In this document: positions 24,482 through 33,303 of the stretch, piece by piece
How the letters are laid out: each line of letters starts with the position of its first letter
How positions within the stretch are numbered: the first letter of the stretch is position 1
Source of the DNA: Hallerella sp963652365
GTDB lineage: Bacteria; Fibrobacterota; Fibrobacteria; Fibrobacterales; Fibrobacteraceae
Length of the DNA: 64,000 nucleotides
Assembly (NCBI GenBank): GCA_963652365.1
Contig: CAVJTH010000002.1
Coordinates: 105,303-169,302, forward strand
Direction: 5' to 3'
The notes under the pieces: model-generated
Told to the model about the DNA's origin: nothing
The model's input: only the letters and a program-made list of their open reading frames with translations
The model's database searches: none
Made by a program: the position numbers and the translations under genes

Positions 24482-27400
24482 AAATCATCGCGCTGCATTT
24501 CGAAAACATCAACTCCCTGGCGGGCAAGTGGAGCGTCCGCTTTGACGACCCCGCATTTTCCCGGAACCACCTCTTTGCCATTTCGGGACCGACGGGCGCC
24601 GGGAAGACCACGGTCCTCGATGCGATTTCCCTGGCTCTTTACGGGAAAACCCCCAGACAGGAAAGCATTGCGGACAAGAAGGAAAAGGCGGAAGGCTCGG
24701 GCGATGAACTGGTGATGACGCTCGGAAAGGGAAACGCCTTTTCGGAAGTGGAGTTCGAATCGAGTGGCGCTCGCTACAAGGCCGTCTGGGAAGTTCACCG
24801 GGCGAACAATCGACCCGACGGAAAGTTGCAAGGCGCCAAGCGAAAGCTTCTGTTCGAAGAAAACGGAAGCTTCGTCGCCCGCGAGGAATATTCCAGGACC
24901 AAGGAAGTCAATGACAAGATCGCCGAGATTGTCGGGCTCGATTTCTTGCAGTTTACGCGGGCCGTGATGATTCCGCAGGGCGGATTTGACCGGTTCCTCA
25001 AGTGCAAGCGGGAAGACAAGGCCGCCATCCTCGAAAAGCTTTCCGGGCAGGAAATCTACCGCAAGCTGTCGAAAGCGGCTTTTGAACGGAACAAGAAGGC
25101 TCAGACCGAGCTGGAAGAAATCCAGCGAAAGCTCGAAGGCATCCAGTTGCTGTCTTCGACAGAGGAAAAGGATCTGCTCGCGTGGATCGGGCATGCTGAA
25201 GAATCCAAAAGGACAAAGACCGGCGAACAAAAAAAGTACGAAGATATCGAGCGTACCTTGAAGATGCTGGTCGATGCGGAAAGGGAATGCCAGGCTTTGC
25301 GAACGGAAGTCAAAAAGCTGGAAAAGGAAAACTGCGACCTGGACGCTTCCCGCAAGCGGCTTTCTCGCGCCGAGGATGCCCAAAAGCTCGTCGGGCCACT
25401 GGACGCCTTGAATGAAACGCGCAAGCGCTATCAGGGAAAAAAGACGCGGAAGGAAGATCTGCTCAAGAAGATTCCCGAATCAAAAAGGATCTTCGACAGC
25501 TTCGATTCCGATTTGGCAAAAAGGATTGAAGACGAGAAAAAACTTCGCGACGAGGATCAAAAGCGAAACGAGCTGCGCGAAACGGTGAACGGACTGGACG
25601 CTCAAAAGGAGCTGTCCCTGCAACGCGGGCAGGAGAAAAAAGGGAATGTCGAAAAATCCAGGGAAGAACTGGAAAAATGCCTGGCAGATCTTCGAAAATT
25701 GCAAGCGGATCGCGAAGATGTCAAGAAAAGACAGGCCGAAGACGAAACCTATCTCAACGCGAATCCGACGCATAGGATGCTCGAAAGCCAGTGCGCGGCC
25801 ATCTCGGATCGCCTGGAGCTGTTGAAAAAGGCGAAGAACAGCCTGGAACGTTCCCAAAATGCCCTGGCGACGGCCAAGAATGTATGCCTGTCGGCGGAAA
25901 GGGAAATGCGTGCGAAGAAAACGGAGCTGGATGCGGCGGAAAAGGATCGGGAACGCGTTCTTTCCGACGATATCGACAAGATTACCGTGTTCTTGCAAAC
26001 GACGATTCGCGACGGGGAACGCTGTCCGGTTTGCGGAAGCACATTCCATTCGGTTCATCCCGAGCGGAACATTTCCGCGGGAGAAGTTTCGGCGACGGCG
26101 AATCGATTGCAGAATTTGCAGGCGCGCTACGAAGCGGCCCGAAAGGCGTCCGGCGAGGCGGATTACGGTTTTCGCACCGCCAAGGACACTGTCCAGAGAT
26201 GCGAAAACGACGTGTCCGACAAGAACTCCTTGGTTTCGGATGGAATCCAGAGCGCCCTCGAAATGCTGGGATCGTATGGCTTTTCGAAAGCGGACCTCGA
26301 CAATCCGGCGAATGTCCGCTCCATGGTTCAATCCTGGGCAAGCAAGTGGAAGCGTCACAAGGAGAGCCTTGACAGCTGCCAGCGGGAGCAATCCGTCCTG
26401 AATGCGAACGAAAAGAATCTGAACGAATCCGAGAAAAAGGTTCGGGATGAATTGCGAAATCGCGAAAAAGACCTGGAAGACGAAAAGGTCAGGTACAAGG
26501 ACATCGACAATCGGCGAAAGCGGATTTTCGGCACGGTATCTGTTGCGGAAGACAGAAATTCCTGGCAGCGGAAAATCGCGGTCGCCACGCAACTCAGGTC
26601 CGATTGCGAAAACAACCGTCGGAAAGCGGAAAACGCGTTGACCGAGCAAACGAGCCAGCTGAACGCGGTTTCCGAAGATCTTGTCGGCTGCGAGCGCGAA
26701 AAGGAGCGTGCGGAAGTCAATTTCCAGACGATGCTTCGCGAAAATCGCTTTTCTTCGGAAGATGAATTGCTGCGCGCAGTCATTTCGGATTCGGATCGAG
26801 ACGCCATCAGGGAAAAAATCGAGCAGGTCGAGTCGGATCTCAAGACTCGACGCGGTCGTCTGGATCAGGCCGAAAAGAACGTGGCCCAGCTGCGGCTTCG
26901 CGAAATAGGCCGGGAAACCCTCGAAACGGTCCGTTCCAAAATCGAAACGCTCGGCAGGGAAATTTCGGAATACGATGTACGACTCGTCGAAAAGAAAGAA
27001 AAGCTTGCCGTAAACGACGATCGGAAAAAGACCGTGGCGGAGGCTCGGATCCAGCAGGCGGAGCAGGAAAAAGTCGTCAAGATCTGGAAAACGCTGAACG
27101 ACCTGATCGGAGATTCCCAGGGAAAGAAGTTCGTCGAATACGTGCAAGGCTTGACGCTTAAAAAGCTGATTCGTGCTGCGAACAGTCATCTATCCTGTCT
27201 GGATTCCCGATACAAGATCGAATCGGACAGCGGGAGCTTCGACATTCGGCTCTATGATGCGCAGTGTGGCGCTTCGCGGCTTGCTGCGGGTCTTTCCGGC
27301 GGCGAAACATTTTTGGTGAGCCTCTCTCTTGCCCTGGGGCTTTCGTCTCTCGCCAGCCAGCGAGTCCGCATCGATACGCTTTTCCTCGACGAGGGATTCG

Positions 27401-27594
27401 GGTCGCTAGACGAAGGCAAGCTGCAAAAGGCCGTGGAACTTTTGCGCAGGCTGGGTGAAAGCGGCGACAAGCTGGTGGGCGTGATTTCGCACGTGAATCG
27501 CCTGAAAGAAGAAATCGCCAATCACATCGAAGTGATTCCTTCGGGAAGCGGGCACAGCAAGCTGTCGGGACCGGGCGTTCGCGCCGAACGGTGA
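24478..27594 (+). CDS. sbcC: Nuclease SbcCD subunit C (Rad50-like ATPase)
   Basis: 1038 aa. SMC-like ATPase that holds DNA ends for SbcD. Walker A is GPTGAGKTT (about 38-46), followed by the Q-loop region FTRAVMIPQGGF, then a long antiparallel coiled coil (about 180-880). The zinc hook CPVCG sits mid-coil at 516-520. The C-terminal lobe has the signature LSGGETFLVSLSLAL and Walker B LFLDEGFGSLD. The length is normal. It is cotranscribed with sbcD, with a 4-base overlap. Confidence 0.93.
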   Translation: MKIIALHFENINSLAGKWSVRFDDPAFSRNHLFAISGPTGAGKTTVLDAISLALYGKTPRQESIADKKEKAEGSGDELVMTLGKGNAFSEVEFESSGARYKAVWEVHRANNRPDGKLQGAKRKLLFEENGSFVAREEYSRTKEVNDKIAEIVGLDFLQFTRAVMIPQGGFDRFLKCKREDKAAILEKLSGQEIYRKLSKAAFERNKKAQTELEEIQRKLEGIQLLSSTEEKDLLAWIGHAEESKRTKTGEQKKYEDIERTLKMLVDAERECQALRTEVKKLEKENCDLDASRKRLSRAEDAQKLVGPLDALNETRKRYQGKKTRKEDLLKKIPESKRIFDSFDSDLAKRIEDEKKLRDEDQKRNELRETVNGLDAQKELSLQRGQEKKGNVEKSREELEKCLADLRKLQADREDVKKRQAEDETYLNANPTHRMLESQCAAISDRLELLKKAKNSLERSQNALATAKNVCLSAEREMRAKKTELDAAEKDRERVLSDDIDKITVFLQTTIRDGERCPVCGSTFHSVHPERNISAGEVSATANRLQNLQARYEAARKASGEADYGFRTAKDTVQRCENDVSDKNSLVSDGIQSALEMLGSYGFSKADLDNPANVRSMVQSWASKWKRHKESLDSCQREQSVLNANEKNLNESEKKVRDELRNREKDLEDEKVRYKDIDNRRKRIFGTVSVAEDRNSWQRKIAVATQLRSDCENNRRKAENALTEQTSQLNAVSEDLVGCEREKERAEVNFQTMLRENRFSSEDELLRAVISDSDRDAIREKIEQVESDLKTRRGRLDQAEKNVAQLRLREIGRETLETVRSKIETLGREISEYDVRLVEKKEKLAVNDDRKKTVAEARIQQAEQEKVVKIWKTLNDLIGDSQGKKFVEYVQGLTLKKLIRAANSHLSCLDSRYKIESDSGSFDIRLYDAQCGASRLAAGLSGGETFLVSLSLALGLSSLASQRVRIDTLFLDEGFGSLDEGKLQKAVELLRRLGESGDKLVGVISHVNRLKEEIANHIEVIPSGSGHSKLSGPGVRAER

Positions 27595-27652
27595 TTGTCA
27601 GGATTTGTCGTGCAAAGAATGATTAATCGATGAAATTTCCCTTGTAAAGGCG

Positions 27653-27686
27653 ATCGCTCCCTTGACGGGGGCGATTCTTTCTTTTA
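27653..27686 (+). terminator. Rho-independent terminator after sbcC
   Basis: Nine-pair stem ATCGCTCCC/GGGGGCGAT (one G-T pair), five-base loop TTGAC, then TCTTTCTTTT. Confidence 0.7.
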
Positions 27687-27789
27687 TCTTGGTGTTCCGC
27701 ATTTGCCCGGACGCGGCAATTTCTTCAAGGATTGCGTCCTTTCGTAGATTTCTCGAAACAGTCGATTCACCATATTCAGGAGAAAATCT

Positions 27790-30063
27790 ATGGAGCTTTT
27801 CAGAAAAGCCTTGCCTTTTGTCGTATTATCCTCAACATGCGTTTTCGCAGCGAAAATCACATACAGCGATTCCCAAATGGGAAAGTCGATTACCTATCCG
27901 GGAACGCCTGTTCCGATGGAAAGGATTCAGAATCCCAGCTCGCCTTATTCGTTCAACACCTATTGTACGGATATCGGAAAGGATGGCTCGTTCAAGACTG
28001 GCGCCTTTCAGGTGACGAAGATCCGTCGCCATGCGGATAGAAAGACCTCGATTCTCAGGATTGCCCAGAACACCACGACTCAGGTTCATTACATCACGTG
28101 CGAAAACGAAGTGGAATATCGCGTTACGTGCGGTAACGGTCTTGCCTATTCGGGAAAGCTGAAATGGACCGCGGAGACGGAACGCTGCAAGAAGAACTGC
28201 AAGGTCGACAAGGGATGGAAAACGGTCTCGCTCGGCGACTACGACGCTTCGACGGGAAAGTTCTACCAGCAGGGATTCTGCAAGGATAAAAACCGGGTTC
28301 CCAAGGAGGAAATCTTTGAACAGTGGAATGTCCGCAAGGTGGCCCTCCCCGCGCTTCCGGCGAGTTCCAAAAAGCTCGGACGGCCAGTCGTTTTTGTCCC
28401 GGGACACAATTCCTCGTTCATTTCCTTTGGCGCAAGGCCTCTTGGCAAGGCAGAACCGACCAATTCGAATTTCCTGAACGGGAAGGTTTCCGGATACGAG
28501 CAGGGTTCCTTGCCGGACGTCATCGCGAGAGACCAGAAACTGAACGTCTCGAAACAGGGAATCAATTCCAACGGCCTGTATTTCTTCACGGCGCCATACA
28601 GAAAGTCGGGAAATTCCTATGTCCAGGTATTGCCTCACTGGAAAGACGACAACGCCAAGCAGTCGATTTCCTTTGCGCTTTACAGGTATCTCGAAAAGGT
28701 TCTTGGCGCGCACTATGGAAACTCCTGGAAAACGGATCCGTCCAAGCAGATAGACCTGGTCGCGCACAGCCAGGGTGGGCTTGTCATTCGGGAAATGCTT
28801 CGAGGGTTGAGGGCAAACGCCAGGCATTATCCTTCAGGAAAGGCGAATCCGGCGAACCATATCCGCCGCGTCATTACGGTGAACACGCCGCATTTCGGGT
28901 CGGAACTTGCCGACGACTATGCGAACATCAAGAAGTCGAAGCCCGCTGTCGCTGCGTTCATCAAGGAAATCCAGGACCAGAAAAATCGCGAAAGGAAGGG
29001 CGAACGCTATGCGGACAGAACCTTGCTTTCGGCAGACGTCAAGAAGGATCTTGTGGAATTTTTCAAGAAAGGCGCGGGAAAGGATATTTCGGCATCGATC
29101 CTGAAAGAAGTCGGAATGGGAAAGACGGCGAGCAAGGTCGTCGCCAATCTCTTTATCCCTTCGGACCGGATTCTTTCCGGATTGCTGGGAACATCGACCG
29201 ATGTCAGCGTCAAGCTCCAGGGCGGCTATGTCGGCGACTTCAAGCTGAAAACAACCTATAACTATCTCTTCGGCCTTCGGAAAAAGACGACGACGAAAAA
29301 AATCGACTTCCTGAAACCGCTGCGCGATTCTCTCTGGGCTTGGCATGTCGATGGTGCGCATCTCGCAACGCATTCCTCGTTCATCTCGAAGCTTTCGAAG
29401 GAAGGCTATCCGAAACGTCCGGACGGTACGAACGTGCAGATGCGACCGATGTATTCCTCGGATATGCGCGGGCTTCGCAACTACTTCATGAACCAGCTGT
29501 CGGAAGGAAGCTCCAAGTTCTGCAAGAGTTCCAACGACGTCGAAAAAAACGCCTGCCTGTCGGTGACGAACTTTGTCAACGCTCTCCTGTATAAGTCCCA
29601 GGGGGTCAAATTGAAGAACATCCAGGGAATCGAAAGCTGGCTGAATTTCTACAACAATCTCATGGAAGAATGGCTCGGCGCAAGCGACCTGCTCGTGACG
29701 GCATATAGCCAGCAGTTCGTGGACAAGAAACAGAAATTCGGTCCAAAATACCAAAAGGAATTCCTGTCGCCGAAGACATACGATATCTACCTTTCGCAGG
29801 TTCCTGGCAAGTATCCGTACAATGTCGTTCCCCATGGAGACGTTCTGACCTATGGACGAATCGACAACGCCGACTACAATATCCACTTGCAGAGCATCGA
29901 GCTGGAAGGCGCACCGCGAAAAGGTTCGGATCTCTACTGCGCATTGGACGAATCCAAATGTTCCGCCGGTCTGAAAAAGGCGCGGCACAAGGATGTTCTT
30001 CCTGCAAGGTCTCTCGGAGGATTGGTCATGATGGACGCAAAAGCCTTTGCGGGTGGTGCCTGA
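27790..30063 (+). CDS. Secreted alpha/beta hydrolase (lipase/PGAP1-like)
   Basis: 757 aa with a signal peptide (about 1-20, cleavage after VFA). A Cys-rich N-terminal region (about 55-170) precedes the hydrolase core. The core has GRPVVFVPGHNSS (oxyanion strand, about 196-208), the nucleophile elbow AHSQGG (Ser about 325) and NTPHFGSELADDY, as in triacylglycerol lipases and GPI-inositol deacylases. A ~300-residue C-terminal part is unrecognised. It probably acts outside or on the cell surface on esters such as lipids or acetylated/feruloylated polysaccharide. It abuts the next gene (TGATG). Confidence 0.72.
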   Translation: MELFRKALPFVVLSSTCVFAAKITYSDSQMGKSITYPGTPVPMERIQNPSSPYSFNTYCTDIGKDGSFKTGAFQVTKIRRHADRKTSILRIAQNTTTQVHYITCENEVEYRVTCGNGLAYSGKLKWTAETERCKKNCKVDKGWKTVSLGDYDASTGKFYQQGFCKDKNRVPKEEIFEQWNVRKVALPALPASSKKLGRPVVFVPGHNSSFISFGARPLGKAEPTNSNFLNGKVSGYEQGSLPDVIARDQKLNVSKQGINSNGLYFFTAPYRKSGNSYVQVLPHWKDDNAKQSISFALYRYLEKVLGAHYGNSWKTDPSKQIDLVAHSQGGLVIREMLRGLRANARHYPSGKANPANHIRRVITVNTPHFGSELADDYANIKKSKPAVAAFIKEIQDQKNRERKGERYADRTLLSADVKKDLVEFFKKGAGKDISASILKEVGMGKTASKVVANLFIPSDRILSGLLGTSTDVSVKLQGGYVGDFKLKTTYNYLFGLRKKTTTKKIDFLKPLRDSLWAWHVDGAHLATHSSFISKLSKEGYPKRPDGTNVQMRPMYSSDMRGLRNYFMNQLSEGSSKFCKSSNDVEKNACLSVTNFVNALLYKSQGVKLKNIQGIESWLNFYNNLMEEWLGASDLLVTAYSQQFVDKKQKFGPKYQKEFLSPKTYDIYLSQVPGKYPYNVVPHGDVLTYGRIDNADYNIHLQSIELEGAPRKGSDLYCALDESKCSAGLKKARHKDVLPARSLGGLVMMDAKAFAGGA

Positions 30064-31217
30064 TGAAACGCGGATTAGGATTCTTGTTCCTGGGGATTCT
30101 TGTCGCCTGTTCCTCGAACGGGGAACTTTCGCAAAAACGCGATTCTTCGACATGGAATTCGGCGGGACTTTCCGTCGATTACGCCGACGCCGAAAATATC
30201 GGAACGGGCATTGAAACGGTGACTAGCGTAGGCGACTATCTTTTTGCGCGCAACGATCGACGGATCGAAGGAAAGCGCCGTTACCAGCTTTTCCAGGGAA
30301 AGGTTGGCAGCCTTCTGTGGCAAGAGCTGGAGCTCCCCGACGGTGACGTGCCCAATGTCCTCTTCGCCGATTCGGGACGCCTTTACGTGGGGACGTTCTT
30401 CAGCGCTGGCGGGGCAAGGCTCTGGATTTTTGACCCGGAACGGGCAATCTGGACGAATCGCGAAATTCCGGTGGTCGATGAGCGATTTCCCGTTTCGGAT
30501 TCCGCCTACGGAATCGACGGTATCGCCAAGTTTCGAGGTCGTCTCGTGCTTTCGTTTTCGCACGGGATGTCCGGAGAAAGGAATCCCCTCTATTTCGAAT
30601 CGGATGACGGAAGCTGGAACAACTGGAATCGGGGCTTTCCGGCAGGGGAATCCTTTCTGCGCGCCGAGGAATGGAACGGTTCCCTGTTCGCCATGACCTA
30701 TGGAAACGGGATCTATCGCTTTGACCTTTCGGATACGGCATGGCATCCGGTTTCCGCTCCGACGGTTTCTTGCGAAAATGGAGCCTGGAACGATTCCTCG
30801 ATGCTTGCGCGGGACGCGGCAATCGTGGAAGATGGCCTGCTTGTCGGCTATGCGAACCTGGAAGGCGTCTTTTCGCTTTCTTCGCAGGGAACGTGGCGCC
30901 AGAAGATGGACTGTATCCTGCTCGATACGGAAAGCGATGTCTCGCTGCTTTCCAGAACGCCTGCGTCCGTTTACCGGTTTGTCCCGTTTCGGGATCGCTA
31001 TATCGCCTTGGGCGAAGGTTCCGCGATTTATGCTCCCGGGGAAAATCGCTGGAACGAACTGCCCCCGATTTCCGGGGTGACAGAAATTCTAGACGGGACG
31101 ATTGCGAAGGATACGCTTTACGTCGCCGCATTCCAGAAGGGCGTCATGAAGCTTTCGACGGCTTTTCTGGATTCGATCATTCACTCGAACACAGTCCTTT
31201 CGGAGGTGACAAAATGA
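30063..31217 (+). CDS. Lipoprotein of unknown function, beta-propeller-like
   Basis: 384 aa, ATG 30063 overlapping the previous stop by one base. A lipobox LVAC at about residues 13-16 gives an N-terminal lipid anchor. The rest repeats segments such as VTSVGDYLFARNDRRIEG, YVGTFFSAGGARLWIFDPE and YGIDGIAKFRGRLVLSF at regular spacing, which looks like a beta-propeller. No enzyme motif is recognised. It is sandwiched between the secreted hydrolase and a PDZ protein, all overlapping, so the three products probably act together at the cell envelope. Confidence 0.6.
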   Translation: MKRGLGFLFLGILVACSSNGELSQKRDSSTWNSAGLSVDYADAENIGTGIETVTSVGDYLFARNDRRIEGKRRYQLFQGKVGSLLWQELELPDGDVPNVLFADSGRLYVGTFFSAGGARLWIFDPERAIWTNREIPVVDERFPVSDSAYGIDGIAKFRGRLVLSFSHGMSGERNPLYFESDDGSWNNWNRGFPAGESFLRAEEWNGSLFAMTYGNGIYRFDLSDTAWHPVSAPTVSCENGAWNDSSMLARDAAIVEDGLLVGYANLEGVFSLSSQGTWRQKMDCILLDTESDVSLLSRTPASVYRFVPFRDRYIALGEGSAIYAPGENRWNELPPISGVTEILDGTIAKDTLYVAAFQKGVMKLSTAFLDSIIHSNTVLSEVTK

Positions 31218-31939
31218 AAAAGTTATGTTCTTTGGGAGTCCTTGCCGCTTTTCACGTGGCTTTGGCTAGCGAAACGTTTGGCGGCCTGGGGCTCGCCATC
31301 TATCCGTCGGAACAGGGAGCCGAGGTGGCTCATGTCGTGCAGGGCGCTTCGGCGCATTTGGCGGGCATCGAAGTCGGTGACTTTCTCGTAGCGGCAAACG
31401 ATGTCTCGCTGGCGGGAAAGTCCCTGGACTTTGACATGGAAACCTTGCGTGGCAACCCGGGCGAGCTTGTGGAATTGACCGTCTTGCGAAATTCGGATAC
31501 GCTGCGCATTTCGGTTCTCCGCGAAACGCTCGTGTCCAAGAGCCCGGTGGAAGATGCCCGTTCCGGGGTGGCGTTCAAGTCGGCGACAGAAGAATCCCTG
31601 CGGTTCCTGGATGCCGTCGAGCTTCCCGATCTGAATGCGAACGTCTATGCGAAGGCTTCCGAAAGTCCAATTCCGAATCCGGATTTCCGCAGTGGTTCGG
31701 GACGACTGGCGCTTTCGGCTTTCGATCGCCGCTCCATTCTGTTCGAACTGGAACGTTCCGGCCCGGTAACGCTTGAAATCTTTTCGGCGCACGGGGAAAA
31801 GGTGGAATCCATCCGAACGGACGGTCTTGCCGGAACGAACCTGCTTGACTGGAACGGAACCGGCCTCTCGTCGGGAAGCTATCTTGTCCAGGTTTCCCAA
31901 GGAAGGAAATCGCTTTCTTGCACGGGCGTGCTTCGCTAA
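31214..31939 (+). CDS. Secreted PDZ-domain protein with C-terminal sorting-type tail
   Basis: 241 aa, ATG 31214 after GGAGGTGA, overlapping the previous stop (ATGA). A signal peptide (about 1-20, ASA-type cleavage near ALAS) leads to a PDZ domain at about residues 25-100 (GLGLAIYPSEQGAEVAHVVQ, AGIEVGDFLVAAND). A linker and a beta-rich tail ending LLDWNGTGLSSGSYLVQVSQG follow, which resembles the FlgD/type IX type A sorting domains of other secreted proteins in this window. It is the last gene of a three-gene operon. Confidence 0.65.
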   Translation: MKKLCSLGVLAAFHVALASETFGGLGLAIYPSEQGAEVAHVVQGASAHLAGIEVGDFLVAANDVSLAGKSLDFDMETLRGNPGELVELTVLRNSDTLRISVLRETLVSKSPVEDARSGVAFKSATEESLRFLDAVELPDLNANVYAKASESPIPNPDFRSGSGRLALSAFDRRSILFELERSGPVTLEIFSAHGEKVESIRTDGLAGTNLLDWNGTGLSSGSYLVQVSQGRKSLSCTGVLR

Positions 31940-31956
31940 GAGGAAAATTTCCCTGC

Positions 31957-31990
31957 CGAAAAGGGAGTCGCGCAAGCGGCTCTCTTTTCG
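31957..31990. terminator. Bidirectional terminator between PDZ gene and GlgA-like gene
   Basis: Fifteen-pair stem CGAAAAGGGAGTCGC / GCGGCTCTCTTTTCG with a GCAA tetraloop. The T-rich CTATTTCTTTC follows on the plus strand, and the right arm lies against the convergent gene's stop. Confidence 0.7.
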
Positions 31991-33226
31991 CTATTTCTTT
32001 CGGGCGCCTTCGGCCTTGTATCTTGCGATAATGGTTTCGTAGAAGTTGAACGTCTGCTTGGCGATGCTTTTCCAGCTGAAGACGTCGATTGCCCGCTTGC
32101 GGCTCGCTTCGCCGAATTTTCTGGACATTTCCGGATTGTCGATTAGCCGGTTCAGATTGTCGGCGAGAGCCTGCTGGAACGCTTCCGGGTCTTTCGGTTC
32201 GAAATCCGAAGCCGATTTGGGTTCTAGCGGAACAAGAAAGCCCGTTTCGCCCTGGACGATGATTTCCGGGATTCCGCCGACGGCGCTCCCGACGACAGGT
32301 GTCCCGCAGCTCATCGCTTCGAGGTTGATGATTCCAAACGGTTCGTAGAGAGACGGCGTGACAAAGGCGGTCGCGTAGGTGTAGAGAACGCGGAGCTCCT
32401 TGTGCGGCATCATTTCCTGTATCCAGAAGATTCCGTCGCGGCTTCCTTGCAGGCTCTGGATCCTGGCTTCGCATTCCGCGGCGAGTTCCGGGGTGTCCGG
32501 TGCGCCGGCGCACAGAACGATCTGGACGTCTTTCCGGATGTGCGGAATCGCTCCGATGAGCTGGGAAATTCCCTTTTGCCGGGTGATGCGTCCGACAAAG
32601 AGGACGAATGGCTTTTCGCGGTCGATTCCCAGCCTGTCTAGGACTTCCGGTTCAAAGGTCGGCTTGTAGAAATCGGGGTCGATGCCGTTGTAAATGACCT
32701 GGACGCGGTCCGCGGGAACATTGTAGAGGTTCATCACGTCGCGCTTCATTTCGTTGGAAACGGCAATGACGCCATCGGCGGCTTCGTAAGCGGTCCGCTC
32801 GATCCAGGAACTCATCCGGTATCCGCCATTTCCCAGCTGTTCCGCTTTCCATGGACGGTGCGGTTCGAGGGAATGCGTCGTGAGGACCAGCGGACACTCG
32901 AAAAGGCGACTGGCCAATACGCCTCCAAAATGGCTATACCAGGTGTGGCAATGGACGATGTCGATGTTTTCGAGGCTGCTTGCCCATTGCAGGTTGATAT
33001 CAAGCGGATTGAGAATCTTGGACATTCGCGCGCTGGAAGGAACGCATCCGAGCCTTGGCGAAAAGCCCAGGGCGTGGAGGTTCCTTTCGGAATCGTTCTG
33101 GTGTCCAAAGGCGCGCGCTTCGATTTCGCAATGCGCCTTGAGTTCGCGCGAGAGAAACTGGACATGGATTCCGGCACCGCCATAGATGTCGGGAGGAAAT
33201 TCATTGGTGAGAAGGGCGACTTTCAT
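31991..33226 (-). CDS. Glycosyltransferase of the GT4 / actinobacterial-type glycogen synthase (GlgA/GlgM-like) family
   Basis: 411 aa. The N-terminus KVALLTNEFPPDIYGGAGIHVQFLSREL is the GlgA-like nucleotide-sugar synthase start. FVGRITRQKGISQLIGAIPHI and the donor site LYEPFGIINLEAMSCGTPVVGSAVGGIPEII are classic GT4. Members of this subgroup make maltose-1-phosphate from ADP-glucose or extend glycogen. The donor here is not proven; a sucrose or trehalose-type synthase is the alternative. It is a single gene ending on a bidirectional terminator. Confidence 0.75.
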   Translation of the reverse strand: MKVALLTNEFPPDIYGGAGIHVQFLSRELKAHCEIEARAFGHQNDSERNLHALGFSPRLGCVPSSARMSKILNPLDINLQWASSLENIDIVHCHTWYSHFGGVLASRLFECPLVLTTHSLEPHRPWKAEQLGNGGYRMSSWIERTAYEAADGVIAVSNEMKRDVMNLYNVPADRVQVIYNGIDPDFYKPTFEPEVLDRLGIDREKPFVLFVGRITRQKGISQLIGAIPHIRKDVQIVLCAGAPDTPELAAECEARIQSLQGSRDGIFWIQEMMPHKELRVLYTYATAFVTPSLYEPFGIINLEAMSCGTPVVGSAVGGIPEIIVQGETGFLVPLEPKSASDFEPKDPEAFQQALADNLNRLIDNPEMSRKFGEASRKRAIDVFSWKSIAKQTFNFYETIIARYKAEGARKK

Positions 33227-33303
33227 GGTGTAAATCTATCTTAATTCTCTCCAAAACGGAGCGCTTTGCCGAAATTGGAGGAAAATGACCGACTCCTCGG
33301 CGC

